Shown: positions 9,650-18,706 of the stretch, one piece after another | How the letters are laid out: the number at the start of each line of letters is the position of its first letter | Position numbering within the stretch: the stretch's first letter is position 1 | NCBI GenBank assembly: GCA_964415065.1 | Contig: CAYPYX010000007.1 | Location: 1-64,000, forward strand | Length of the DNA stretch: 64,000 nucleotides | DNA from: VMCP01 sp964415065 | GTDB taxonomy: Bacteria; Bacteroidota; Bacteroidia; NS11-12g; UBA955 | Reading direction: 5' to 3' | The notes under the pieces: generated by a model | What the model was told of the DNA's origin: nothing | The model's input: only the letters and a program-made list of their open reading frames with translations | Database searches by the model: none | Program-made: the position numbers and the translations under genes

Positions 9650-11067
9650 TAGCATTATTAGTAACTTTTTTAACCGCCATTTTTATATTATTTGCTGGGA
9701 TTCAGAAACAAGAATCTCAGTTTAAGAATATCACATTCGTACTTTTACTTTTCGGTGGAAGTTTAGCCTTGATTGAATCTCAAGGTATCATCAATTTTGA
9801 ACCATTTTTTGGAAAAATCCTTAAAGGATACATGAAAAATGAACCCATGTTGGAATTTGGATTGTTTCGATTGATGGCAGTTTCAATAATTACCTTTATC
9901 GCTGCATTTATTATTGCTTTAATGCCTGCAACTAACAGAAAGGGTAGTGATATATTAGCATTGATGCTGTTTTCATTGTGCGGTGCGCAAATGATGATTG
10001 GTTCCAATCATTTAGTGATGCTCTTTTTAGGTATTGAAATTTTATCCATTCCATTATACGTACTTTCCGGTAGTGACAAAGAAAATCTGTTTTCGAATGA
10101 ATCTGCAATCAAGTACTTTATTATGGGATCTTTTTCTACAGCAATATTGTTATTGGGATCTGCATTTATTTATGGAGGTACAGGAACATTCTACTTTTCA
10201 GATATCAATGTAAAATTATCTTTTGCTGCTCATTTTGGTGAATTCCCAATTCTAATCAAGTTAGGTTTGGTTTTGACGTTGGTTGGTTTACTTTTTAAAA
10301 TATCGGCGGTTCCTTTTCATTTTTGGAGTCCTGATGTTTATGAAGGAGCACCCAATCGAGTTGCCTCTTTTATGGCAATCATCGTAAAAATTGCAGGTTT
10401 TATCGCATTGGCCCAATTTATTCAAAACTTTTACTGGATGCAAGGTTGGTATAATCAGTTTTTAATACCTGTTTCCATGATTACTATCTTGTTAGGTAAT
10501 ATTGTTGCATTGGTTCAAAAATCTGTAAAGCGCACTTTGGCATATTCCAGTATTTCTCACGCGGGATATTTGTTGATGTTTGTAATCGCTCCCTTTGGCA
10601 CCGCTAATATGTGGATTATTGGAACCTATGCCTTAGCCTATGGTTTGGGAACATCATTGTTGTTTTATTTTATGGATAAATATTCCAGCGAATCTACTTC
10701 TCCTGAATATTCCAAAGGATTCGATATTTTTAATGGAATGTTCTACAAAAACAAGTGGGAAGCGGTTATTTTTACAGTAGCCATTTTATCGGTAGCTGGT
10801 ATTCCATCTACAGTTGGATTTGTTGCAAAATTCCATCTTTTTAGACATGCAATTGAGGGATCTGTTTCACTTACCATCATTGCATTAATAGGTTCAGCAA
10901 TTAGTATTGCTTACTATTTCAAACCGTTTAAGAATATTTATTCAAATGAGTTTTCAAATCACACTGCTGCTTCAAATAACATCAATTGGATTGCAGTATT
11001 TATGTCAATCGTAATCATTGCATTAGGATTTGCACCTATGTTTCTGACTCACGGTTTGTTGCAATAA
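9646..11067 (+). CDS. nuoN: NADH-quinone oxidoreductase subunit N
   Basis: 473 residues. This is the antiporter-like subunit next to NuoK. The membrane Glu lies in MLFLGIEILSIPLYVLSG, and the region PFHFWSPDVYEGAP and VKRTLAYSSISHAGYLL are hallmark NuoN segments. It is the last gene of the nuo block, which ends at the strong terminator 80 bp downstream. Confidence 0.95.
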   Translation: MIALLVTFLTAIFILFAGIQKQESQFKNITFVLLLFGGSLALIESQGIINFEPFFGKILKGYMKNEPMLEFGLFRLMAVSIITFIAAFIIALMPATNRKGSDILALMLFSLCGAQMMIGSNHLVMLFLGIEILSIPLYVLSGSDKENLFSNESAIKYFIMGSFSTAILLLGSAFIYGGTGTFYFSDINVKLSFAAHFGEFPILIKLGLVLTLVGLLFKISAVPFHFWSPDVYEGAPNRVASFMAIIVKIAGFIALAQFIQNFYWMQGWYNQFLIPVSMITILLGNIVALVQKSVKRTLAYSSISHAGYLLMFVIAPFGTANMWIIGTYALAYGLGTSLLFYFMDKYSSESTSPEYSKGFDIFNGMFYKNKWEAVIFTVAILSVAGIPSTVGFVAKFHLFRHAIEGSVSLTIIALIGSAISIAYYFKPFKNIYSNEFSNHTAASNNINWIAVFMSIVIIALGFAPMFLTHGLLQ

Positions 11068-11146
11068 TAGAGTTCATCAGTATACTGAATTGTTCGGTTT
11101 TAGAAACATTGGTTCTACGAAGAATTGAATAAATATTTAAAGAGTA

Positions 11147-11190
11147 TAACTAAATAAAATGCCACCCAAGGGTGGCATTTTATTTAGTTA
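11147..11190. terminator. Perfect-palindrome bidirectional terminator
   Basis: Two perfectly complementary 21-base arms (11147-11167 and 11170-11190) are separated by two A residues. The core is GCCACCC/GGGTGGC and the outer part is A/T only, so either strand gives a stable hairpin followed by a U-rich tail. It sits between nuoN (+) and the convergent small gene at 11242-11856 (-) and should end transcription from both sides. Confidence 0.9.
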
Positions 11191-11241
11191 ATATTAACAC
11201 AGGATAACACTAGATATTACACCAATATTTTTCCTTTTTTA

Positions 11242-11856
11242 TTAAAATCTAAAACCAATTCTGTACACGATGGGTCCGAGTGGACTGGTTAAATAGGAAT
11301 CTGCGTTCAATGCTACACCGATAATACCATAACTACCCATTTCTTCTTCGTAATTATAACCAATTCCGATTATCGGATTCCCATAGGTAGATCGAGCTCT
11401 TGGAGATAAATCGGTAACCGTATTTTGATATCGATATTCAGCATGTAGAAATAAACTATTTACAGATAATCGTGTGAATATAAAAGCTCCAAAATTCACA
11501 GTGGCGAGTTGAACATTTGAAGCACTAGAATTGGACTGAGAATATATACCGGCAAAAGCACCTCCAGCTAAATATATCCTTTCATTGATATGAATACCTG
11601 TGAATGGAGCTCCTTCAATCTGAAATGTACTTCCTGTCCCAAAAATGGTAAAGTCAAAACCCTTGAATTCAATATCGGAATATCGTATAGCTTTAATTTC
11701 TTCTGCATCTAGGGTATCGGTTTGTGATTTAGCCGCGTTTTTTATTTGTCTTCTGTTGGAATCCAATCCTTCGTATTGTGAAAACAAAACATTAGGAACA
11801 AAGTACAATGTTGATATAATAAAAATTTGGTAAAGTTTAAAATATTCCGTTCTCAT
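11242..11856 (-). CDS. Putative small outer-membrane beta-barrel protein
   Basis: 204 residues from the ATG at 11856. I chose this start because it opens directly onto a signal peptide (MRTEYFKLYQIFIISTLYF ... LFSQ); the frame extends 18 codons further upstream. The mature part has many short alternating hydrophobic stretches rich in Gly, Tyr and Phe. It ends in RIGFRF, the terminal Phe typical of outer-membrane barrels. I do not recognise a family. It diverges from serC with only 43 bp between start codons, so promoter elements must overlap. Confidence 0.6.
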   Translation of the reverse strand: MRTEYFKLYQIFIISTLYFVPNVLFSQYEGLDSNRRQIKNAAKSQTDTLDAEEIKAIRYSDIEFKGFDFTIFGTGSTFQIEGAPFTGIHINERIYLAGGAFAGIYSQSNSSASNVQLATVNFGAFIFTRLSVNSLFLHAEYRYQNTVTDLSPRARSTYGNPIIGIGYNYEEEMGSYGIIGVALNADSYLTSPLGPIVYRIGFRF

Positions 11857-11859
11857 TTC

Positions 11860-11890
11860 TTGTATAGACGCAATTATACACGTAAAATTG
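11860..11890 (+). promoter_or_regulatory. Probable serC promoter
   Basis: TTG at 11860-11862, a 20-nt spacer, then TAAAATTG at 11883-11890. This is one mismatch from the Bacteroidota TTTG-N19-21-TAnnTTTG pattern. The ATG of serC lies nine bases after the box, so the leader would be only a few bases long. Confidence 0.4.
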
Positions 11891-11899
11891 TAGTACTTT

Positions 11900-12976
11900 A
11901 TGAGTAACAATAAAAAGATTCACAATTTTTCGGCAGGACCCTCAATTTTATCGGAGTACGCCGTTGAAAAGAGCATTGAAGATCTAAAAAATTTCGCCGG
12001 TACCGGTTTAAATATTTTAGAAATTTCTCACAGAAGTAAACAATTTGAGGCAGTAATGGACGATGCTGCTCGCTTAGTTAAAGAAATTCTAGGGATTGGT
12101 GATGATTACGATGTGATCTTTTTACAAGGAGGAGCTTCCACTCAGTTCTTTCAAGTTCCTATGAACTTTTTAAGATCCAAAGCGGTTTATACAAATACAG
12201 GGGTATGGGCTTCTAAAGCCATTCAAGAAGCTAAGGCTTATGGAGAAGTTATCGTAGCTGCAAGTAGCAAAGATTCTAACTTCAATTTCGTTCCAACTGA
12301 TTATGAAATAGATTCAACAGCGGACTATTTCCATTGTACATCTAACAACACTATTTACGGAACACAAATGGCGGACTTCCCAAAAACGGATGTCCCCTTG
12401 TTTTGTGATATGAGCTCGGATATTTTCTCAAGAAAATTTGATGCCAACCAATTTGATCTTATTTATGCAGGTGCTCAGAAAAACATGGGGCCAGCAGGTG
12501 TTACACTGGTTGTAGTAAAGAAAGATTTATACAACAAAGTAGCAGACAGACATATACCAACCATGTTGCAATACAAGGTACATGCTGAAAATGGTAGTAT
12601 GTACAATACACCTCCAGTTTTCCCGATTTTAGTTTCTAAATACAACTTAGAATGGGTAAAAATGAATGGAGGATTGGAAGGTATGGAGGCTAGAAATAAC
12701 GCAAAAGCTGAATTATTATACAACGCTATCGACTCCAGTCCGTATTTCCAAGGAACTGCTCAATTGGGTTCAAGAAGTAAGATGAACGTTTGCTTCGTAT
12801 TCAATGAGGAATATAAAAACCTAGAGGAGAAGTTCGAAAATGCTTGTAAAGAAGCAGGAATTTCTGGAATTAAAGGACACAGAAGTGTAGGAGGATATCG
12901 TGCTTCGTTGTACAACGCTCTTCCAATTGAAAGCGTAGAAGCTTTGGTTAGTGTCATGAATAACTTTAACAACTAA
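11900..12976 (+). CDS. serC: Phosphoserine aminotransferase
   Basis: 358 residues, normal length. This PLP enzyme converts 3-phosphohydroxypyruvate and glutamate to phosphoserine, the second step of serine synthesis, and also acts in the pyridoxal phosphate route. It opens with HNFSAGPSILSEYAVEK. The PLP lysine lies in DLIYAGAQKNMGPAGVTLVVV, and the C-terminal GIKGHRSVGGYRASLYNALP is the conserved end. The last A of its TAA is the first base of the serA ATG, so serC and serA are coupled. Confidence 0.96.
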   Translation: MSNNKKIHNFSAGPSILSEYAVEKSIEDLKNFAGTGLNILEISHRSKQFEAVMDDAARLVKEILGIGDDYDVIFLQGGASTQFFQVPMNFLRSKAVYTNTGVWASKAIQEAKAYGEVIVAASSKDSNFNFVPTDYEIDSTADYFHCTSNNTIYGTQMADFPKTDVPLFCDMSSDIFSRKFDANQFDLIYAGAQKNMGPAGVTLVVVKKDLYNKVADRHIPTMLQYKVHAENGSMYNTPPVFPILVSKYNLEWVKMNGGLEGMEARNNAKAELLYNAIDSSPYFQGTAQLGSRSKMNVCFVFNEEYKNLEEKFENACKEAGISGIKGHRSVGGYRASLYNALPIESVEALVSVMNNFNN

Positions 12977-13926
12977 TGAAAGTACTAGCGAACGACGGAA
13001 TTGATAAAGTTGGTAAGGAATTACTCGAAAATGCTGGCTTTGAAGTCATCACGGAGAAAGTTCCCCAAGATCAATTAAAAGATCAGATAAAAAATTACGA
13101 TGTTTTAATCGTAAGAAGCGCAACAAAAGTAACTGCTGATATCATTACTTCGAGTAATTTGAAATTAATCGGTAGAGCAGGAGTTGGTTTAGATAATATT
13201 GATTTGAAACAGGCTGGATTATCTGGAATTCCAGTGGTAAATACACCCAATGCTTCTTCTCGTTCTGTTGCTGAATTAGTTGTTGCACACCTGTTTTCAT
13301 TGGCAAGATTTCTGCATGAGTCCAACAGAATTATGCCTGAAAATGGACAGTCGGAATTCAAAAATCTTAAAAATAAGGCTTCAGACGGTTTTGAATTACA
13401 AGGAAAGAAAATCGGTATTATAGGTTTTGGAAGAATTGGTCAAGAAGTGGCGAAAATTGCAATAGGACTTGGTATGGAAGTATTGGTATACGACTATAAA
13501 ATGCGTTCTTTTGATTTGACCATTGAATTGAATCCCTTGTATAAAAAACACAATTTCCAAATTACCTTAAAAGGTCAAGATTTGGCAACTACATTAAGTC
13601 AAAGTGATATTGTTACTGTACATACTCCAGGTAGTGAAGAAGTAATAGGCGAGAAAGAATTTGCACAAATGAAAAATCAATCCATTTTGATAAATTGTGC
13701 TCGCGGTGGAGTGGTCAATGAAAATGCTCTTGCTGACGCTGTTAATTCTGGTAAAATCGCTTTTGCAGGTGTAGACGTTTTTGTAAATGAGCCTCCCACC
13801 AATGATACAATTCTTAAATTAAAAAATACATCATTATCCGCTCATATTGGAGCTTCTACTAAAGAAGCACAACTTAGAGTAGGAGTGGAATTGGCTGAGC
13901 GTGTAATACAGCATTTGAAAAAATAA
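12976..13926 (+). CDS. serA: D-3-phosphoglycerate dehydrogenase
   Basis: 316 residues, the short form without the ACT domain used for serine feedback. It oxidises 3-phosphoglycerate to 3-phosphohydroxypyruvate with NAD+, the committed step of serine synthesis. The substrate loop is RSATKVTADII, and GRAGVGLDNID is conserved. The nucleotide-binding motif is GIIGFGRIGQEVAKIA. The catalytic Arg is in NCARGGVVNE, the Glu in VFVNEPP and the His in LSAHIGAST. With serC this covers two of the three pathway steps; the phosphatase is not nearby. Confidence 0.95.
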   Translation: MKVLANDGIDKVGKELLENAGFEVITEKVPQDQLKDQIKNYDVLIVRSATKVTADIITSSNLKLIGRAGVGLDNIDLKQAGLSGIPVVNTPNASSRSVAELVVAHLFSLARFLHESNRIMPENGQSEFKNLKNKASDGFELQGKKIGIIGFGRIGQEVAKIAIGLGMEVLVYDYKMRSFDLTIELNPLYKKHNFQITLKGQDLATTLSQSDIVTVHTPGSEEVIGEKEFAQMKNQSILINCARGGVVNENALADAVNSGKIAFAGVDVFVNEPPTNDTILKLKNTSLSAHIGASTKEAQLRVGVELAERVIQHLKK

Positions 13927-13938
13927 TCCGGTGGGTTT

Positions 13939-15156
13939 GTGGTAAAAGTTTATCCTTTCAAAGCATTTGTTCCAAGCAAAAAGCTGGCCGATAGAGTGGT
14001 GACATTGGGTTCTGGAAAAGTTCCAGAAGCAGCATTACGAGAAAAAGCTGAAAATAATGAATTTAGCTACATTCGTGTCGTAAAACCTCAATATTTACAA
14101 CCCGAAATTGAGCAAGGAAGTCCTGCTTTTTATCAAGCAAGTCTTTCCAATTTAGCCAATTTACTTTCCAATCATTGTTTGGAAGTATTTGAAAACGGAA
14201 TTTATTTTTACAAACAAACCCATCATTCAGGCAAAATATTAAGCGGGTGGATCGTTGGAATTGATGCCGATGATTATCAAAACGGAAAAATAAAAAAACA
14301 CGAGAATACTTTAAAAGCTAAAGAAGGAAGATTAGTTGAACACATTCGTCAACTGAAATCTATGGCTGAACCCGTTCTCTTAAGTCAAAATTTACCCGAA
14401 GATATTTTGGAATTATCTCATCAAGTTCAAGAAACATCTCCCTTATTTTCTGTTTCTGATGAATTTGGTAATCAACATACTTTATGGTTTATTTCGGATG
14501 CTCAAATTGTTGAAAGAATCCAATCAGATTTTAGCCAAATTGATTCATTGTATATTGCCGATGGACATCATAGAGTAGCCGCTTCATCAACGTTTATTTT
14601 AGAAGAATTCGGACATAATTCAGGTAAAGGTTTTATGGCATTAATTATGGATGATCGCGATTTGTTGATCAAACCATTTTATCGATTAATTAAATATAAT
14701 CAACCATTAAATCTCGAGGCTTTTTTCAAGGTAGCTGGCTACGAATTTTACGATGCATTTGATATCCATTCATTTGAGGATTTAAAAGAGCATCAAGTAC
14801 TTGTTTTTTCAGAGAACGAAAAATGGGTAATTCAACTTAAGTCACCAGAATCCCATCTAAATGCTGTTGAAAAATTAGATGTTTCTGTAGTGGAACGCGA
14901 CATTTTTAGTCCCGTATTTGGTGTAGAGAATACGGCTAACGACAATCGTGTTTCATTTATGCGTGGCGACACTTCCATTGAGTTTATTAAAGAACAAATG
15001 AAGGAGGGTAAATTCCAATTTGCGTTTTTATTTAAATCCAATTCCATGCAGGAAATTAAAGATGTGGCAGATCAAGGACTGATTATGCCTCCGAAATCGA
15101 CCTTTGTTGAGCCCAAACTCTTAACCGGAATGGTAATTGAGGATTACCAGCACTAG
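13939..15156 (+). CDS. DUF1015 family protein
   Basis: 405 residues starting with GTG at 13939, 12 bp after serA. Family features are the N-terminal VYPFKAFVPSKKLADRVV, a central YIADGHHRVAAS motif and an ending QGLIMPPKSTFVEPKLLTGMVI. The biochemical role is not established. The 'DGHHR' loop resembles ParB-type nucleotide-binding loops, which is only a suggestion. DUF1015 genes commonly sit beside serA and serC in Bacteroidota, so a link to serine or phosphoserine metabolism is the best contextual guess. Confidence 0.88.
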   Translation: MVKVYPFKAFVPSKKLADRVVTLGSGKVPEAALREKAENNEFSYIRVVKPQYLQPEIEQGSPAFYQASLSNLANLLSNHCLEVFENGIYFYKQTHHSGKILSGWIVGIDADDYQNGKIKKHENTLKAKEGRLVEHIRQLKSMAEPVLLSQNLPEDILELSHQVQETSPLFSVSDEFGNQHTLWFISDAQIVERIQSDFSQIDSLYIADGHHRVAASSTFILEEFGHNSGKGFMALIMDDRDLLIKPFYRLIKYNQPLNLEAFFKVAGYEFYDAFDIHSFEDLKEHQVLVFSENEKWVIQLKSPESHLNAVEKLDVSVVERDIFSPVFGVENTANDNRVSFMRGDTSIEFIKEQMKEGKFQFAFLFKSNSMQEIKDVADQGLIMPPKSTFVEPKLLTGMVIEDYQH

Positions 15157-15250
15157 TTGACTTCATATATTTCAATACAGTAAAACAGCTTTATATAACT
15201 CTGGAATAGAGGTAAAGATTATATACTGAATTGAATATTTAACTGAGAGA

Positions 15251-15580
15251 TTAGAAAAGCGATAATTGTTTCTTTTCTGGTGCGAGTTTAAACACTTTTT
15301 GCACTAATTGACTTAGATGCAGCAATGTTTCTTTTTTAACCGAGTAAATAGAACTCGTTTTATATAATTTCAAATCTATATAATTATCTTCTTTCAACTT
15401 TTGAAGATGCCCTGAAACCGTACTTTGAGAATAAGGTAATTTATCTACGATTTGTTGGCAGGTTGAAGGACCGTTTTCCATCAAAAACAATAAAACGGAA
15501 ATACGAGCAGGATGGCCTATTGCTTTCGATAAATCAGCCAATTCATTTACAGATTCTTCAAAATTCTTCTTGTTTTTCAT
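15251..15580 (-). CDS. ArsR-type winged-helix regulator ending in QLSLF
   Basis: 109 residues. A winged-helix DNA-binding domain spans about 12-90: ADLSKAIGHPARISVLLFLM, then recognition-helix region PYSQSTVSGHLQKLKEDNYI. The ELCVCDL metal-binding motif of arsenic and metal sensors is absent, with only one Cys (PSTCQQIV), so metal sensing is unlikely. The last five residues are QLSLF, identical to the sliding-clamp (DnaN)-binding consensus QL[SD]LF and placed as a free tail. It is the last of three minus-strand genes here but has its own perfect -7 box at 15597-15604, so it is probably transcribed separately. Target unknown. Confidence 0.8.
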   Translation of the reverse strand: MKNKKNFEESVNELADLSKAIGHPARISVLLFLMENGPSTCQQIVDKLPYSQSTVSGHLQKLKEDNYIDLKLYKTSSIYSVKKETLLHLSQLVQKVFKLAPEKKQLSLF

Positions 15581-15596
15581 TGTTTATCGGAAAATA

Positions 15597-15604
15597 CAAA
15601 TATA
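15597..15604 (-). promoter_or_regulatory. -7 promoter box of the ArsR-type gene
   Basis: Minus strand TATATTTG, a perfect TAnnTTTG, 16 bases before the ATG at 15580. Confidence 0.5.
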
Positions 15605-15647
15605 ACGAATTAGCGCTGTGACTTATCAGAATTTGATATGTTTTATG

Positions 15648-16550
15648 TCATTTATTCCGTTGGTGTTTCCATCTTCGATGACTCCATAACCAAATTTCAG
15701 GCTGGTTTAAAATTTCATTTTCTACTGATTTTACCATTTTTGCCATGATTTGTTGCGAATCAAACCGTTGATTTTCTTTGAAATCCACAATCAATTCAGG
15801 AGTCAAAACATAATGATGTCGTCTAATTTTCCTACTTTTTAAATAAATGACAGGCATTTTAAATTTTTCAGAAATTTTAGCTGGCCCATTTAAAAACGCT
15901 GTTTCTTGATTTAAAAACTGATCCCAATAGACTTGATTTATGTTTCCAGGATTCTGATCTCCAACCATAGCAAGAAAATAAGGCAATCTCTCATTATTGG
16001 AAACCAATCGTAATGTTTCATTCATTGATACTGGTTTAGAACCCGTCTTTGACCTTAATCGGTACATAAAAGCATTAAAACCAGGATTACTCAATGGCTT
16101 ATATACAACATAAAACGGCATTGAAGTATATTGTGATGCCGCCAAGCAGGACCATTCCCAATTTCCACAGTGACTTAAAACAATTAGAGCAGATTGTTTT
16201 GAGTTGTAAAATGAATCCAATAGTTCTTTGTTTTCCAGTTGAACGAATTGCTTTACTGATGTTGTATTCAGATTCAAGCCTTTGATTGTTTCAAGAAATA
16301 AATCGGCTAAGTGTTTATAATAGGCTTTTTCAATTTTTAGTCGTTCTTCATTGCTTTTCTGGGGAAAAGCACGAAATAGATTATCGCGTACAATTTGAAT
16401 TCGATACTTAAATATTCGATACAAAATAAAAAAAACGAAATCACTAAGTGCATTCAACAACCAAAAAGGCAGAACAGATATCCCCCAAAACCAAGGGTAC
16501 ACCAACCAATTGAATTGGACTTTATTTTGGGGAATACTGGGTTGATACAA
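15648..16550 (-). CDS. Lipid A biosynthesis-type lysophospholipid acyltransferase (LpxL/HtrB family)
   Basis: 300 residues. An N-terminal membrane anchor (about 15-45) is followed by the LPLAT domain. The catalytic motif is SHCGNWEW (H-x4-E), characteristic of the LpxL/HtrB branch that adds secondary acyl chains to lipid A at the inner membrane. The start must be the TTG at 16550 or something still rarer. An in-frame stop lies five codons upstream, and no ATG occurs before the anchor helix. It lies 52 bp downstream of the M42 peptidase on the same strand. Confidence 0.85.
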   Translation of the reverse strand: MYQPSIPQNKVQFNWLVYPWFWGISVLPFWLLNALSDFVFFILYRIFKYRIQIVRDNLFRAFPQKSNEERLKIEKAYYKHLADLFLETIKGLNLNTTSVKQFVQLENKELLDSFYNSKQSALIVLSHCGNWEWSCLAASQYTSMPFYVVYKPLSNPGFNAFMYRLRSKTGSKPVSMNETLRLVSNNERLPYFLAMVGDQNPGNINQVYWDQFLNQETAFLNGPAKISEKFKMPVIYLKSRKIRRHHYVLTPELIVDFKENQRFDSQQIMAKMVKSVENEILNQPEIWLWSHRRWKHQRNK

Positions 16551-16602
16551 TGAAATTAAAAATTAAAAATGGGGAAATTAATACGCAACGAACCGCTATT
16601 AA

Positions 16603-17673
16603 TTAATCTAAATAATTAAAACTCTCAGAAGGATCTATAGCTTCCAATGATTTTAAAATCAATTGAATACATCCCTCGATATCATTTTTGTGTGTCATTT
16701 CCACGGTTGTATGCATATATTTCAAAGGCAAGGATATCAAGCAAGATGCAACACCTGTAGAAGAATAGGCAAAGCTATCGGTATCTGTACCAGTAGAGCG
16801 ACTCACTGCATTTCTTTGAAAAGAGATTTCGTGTTTCTTGGCCACCGAAATTACTTTTTGCAACAGTTTATTTTGTACAGCGGGTCCATAGGCCAATACA
16901 GGTCCGTTACCGCATTTACATTCTCCTTGTTGTTTTTTGTTGTACAACGGTGAGAAGGTATCATGAGTAACGTCGGTCACAATGGCTACATCTGGATTGA
17001 TTCTTCTAGAAATCATCTCAGCACCTCTTAAACCTATTTCCTCTTGAACACTATTCACCACATACAAACTAAATGGTAAATCGATGTTTTGTTCTTTAAT
17101 ATGACGGGCAACTTCAGCAATCATAAATCCTCCAATTCTATTGTCTAATGCACGACCAATTAGAAATTGATCATTCAACCATTCAGATCCTGCTTCAAAA
17201 ACAGCTACAGCACCAATATGAATTCCTAATTCTTCAACTTCTTGTTTGGACTTACATCCTACATCAATAAAAATATTCTCTTGTTTAATTTCAGGATTTT
17301 TATCCACTCGAACATGAATAGCAGGCCATCCAAAGATTCCTTTTACAATATTTCCATTTTCACAATGGATATTACAACGCATTGATGGTGCTATTTGAAA
17401 ATCACTTCCACCATTACGGATAACATAAATGTACCCATCGTCGGTAATATAATTTACAAACCAGCTAATTTCATCTGCATGCGCTTCAATTACTACTTTG
17501 AATTCTTTTCCGGGGTTTATTACTCCAACCGCTGTACCGTAAACATCTACAAATTGTTCATCTATGTACGGCTTTAGGTAATTCAACCAGATTTTTTGAC
17601 CGCTGTGTTCAAATCCAGTAGGAGACACATTATCTAAGTATTGATGTAAAAATTCTTTGGATTCCTTTCGCAT
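16603..17673 (-). CDS. M42 family metallopeptidase (glutamyl/deblocking aminopeptidase type)
   Basis: 356 residues, normal for the tetrahedral M42 aminopeptidases that trim short peptides in the cytosol. Metal-binding and catalytic segments are visible in order: EAHADEISWFV (first His and Asp), GRALDNRIGGF (bridging Asp), VQEEIGLRGA (catalytic Glu pair), VTDVTHDT, and a late His in KYMHTTVEM. No signal peptide. The start is the ATG at 17673. It is probably transcribed with the downstream acyltransferase. Confidence 0.9.
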   Translation of the reverse strand: MRKESKEFLHQYLDNVSPTGFEHSGQKIWLNYLKPYIDEQFVDVYGTAVGVINPGKEFKVVIEAHADEISWFVNYITDDGYIYVIRNGGSDFQIAPSMRCNIHCENGNIVKGIFGWPAIHVRVDKNPEIKQENIFIDVGCKSKQEVEELGIHIGAVAVFEAGSEWLNDQFLIGRALDNRIGGFMIAEVARHIKEQNIDLPFSLYVVNSVQEEIGLRGAEMISRRINPDVAIVTDVTHDTFSPLYNKKQQGECKCGNGPVLAYGPAVQNKLLQKVISVAKKHEISFQRNAVSRSTGTDTDSFAYSSTGVASCLISLPLKYMHTTVEMTHKNDIEGCIQLILKSLEAIDPSESFNYLD

Positions 17674-17705
17674 AGTGCGAATTTACCATTTTGTATTGTG
17701 AATTA

Positions 17706-18635
17706 TCAATTCTTTTTTTGATGGAATTGCTGAAATTTTTTGGGCGTTTTACCCTCAAATTGCTTGAATAATTGTATAAAATGATTGATATTTTGATATC
17801 CTAAAAAGAAAGCTACTTCACTTACAGTTAAATCAGAATTCATGAGCTTTTCTTTAGCAAATTTTATTTTTTGAATCTGAATATATTCATTCGGTGTAAT
17901 TCCCATACTTTCTTTGAATTTTCTAAAGAAATTCGGTCTACTCATGCAAGCCTTTTCTGCTAATGAAGCAATGTCTAATTTATCGTGGATGTTATTTTTA
18001 ATGTACGCAATTACATGAGCGAATCGATTTTTATTGGAATCGAATATACTTTGATGTTCTAGTAATGCCCGGGCTTGTGTTTGCATCAATCTCAATAACA
18101 ATTCTTTCAAAGCCAAATCGGCTAATATATCTTTTGTACCTGAGGTTTCATGAATACCAATTTTCAACATTCGATTCATGGTTTCTACTAAATCGGGGTT
18201 GTTATCTAAATGAAAATATTGCGCATCAACTGTCCATGGATTTAAGTCGCTTTCCTTTGGAAATTTTTCGTTTAATAGTTCAACCGTTGATTTTATTTGT
18301 TCAGGGGATATTGCCAAGGCTATACATTGAGTAGGGTCATTCAAATCCGCAATAGGAAAATCAATGGTCATCTTTTCTTTGGGTTGAATAACAACACTTT
18401 GTCCTGGAAAATAATCGAAAGCACTTTTACCGGGTAAATGCATCACTTTTTTACCTTTTAACATGCTGGTAATCACCAAATCATCAAAAAGCAACTCCAC
18501 CTTTTCAGCCGTTTTATGCGTTTCAAATACGTTCAGCTGACAGGAACTCATTTCAAATGTAGTTCGATTTTCTACTAAAGTACCCAAATGTGAAAGGGGG
18601 GTGGTATTCACTGGGTTCAAAGAAAGGGTTTTCAT
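17706..18635 (-). CDS. AraC-family transcriptional regulator
   Basis: 309 residues. The N-terminal part of about 195 residues resembles the AraC_N-type effector domain (LLFDDLVITSMLKGKKVMHL). The C-terminal pair of helix-turn-helix motifs covers about 210-305: LDIASLAEKACMSRPNFFRKF, MGITPNEYIQIQKIKFAKEKL and SEVAFFLGYQNINHFIQLFK. It is divergent from the aldehyde dehydrogenase/DUF779 pair. The shared 182-bp region holds two TGATACGATT copies exactly 21 bp apart, the usual spacing of AraC half-sites, so it very likely controls those genes. The effector is probably an aldehyde or a related alcohol (inference). Confidence 0.9.
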   Translation of the reverse strand: MKTLSLNPVNTTPLSHLGTLVENRTTFEMSSCQLNVFETHKTAEKVELLFDDLVITSMLKGKKVMHLPGKSAFDYFPGQSVVIQPKEKMTIDFPIADLNDPTQCIALAISPEQIKSTVELLNEKFPKESDLNPWTVDAQYFHLDNNPDLVETMNRMLKIGIHETSGTKDILADLALKELLLRLMQTQARALLEHQSIFDSNKNRFAHVIAYIKNNIHDKLDIASLAEKACMSRPNFFRKFKESMGITPNEYIQIQKIKFAKEKLMNSDLTVSEVAFFLGYQNINHFIQLFKQFEGKTPKKFQQFHQKKN

Positions 18636-18706
18636 AGCTTAAAGGGTTGATTTTCAGGGGTAGTAGATTCACAAGATATGAAAAAAATCACAAGTTCCCA
18701 TAGTCG

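Noticed and set aside
15171..15235. Inverted repeat (15171-15182 / 15224-15235) between the convergent DUF1015 and ArsR-type genes
   Set aside because: The arms match 11 of 12 bases but are separated by 41 bases with only weak inner pairing and no clear T-run, so I could not call it a terminator with confidence.
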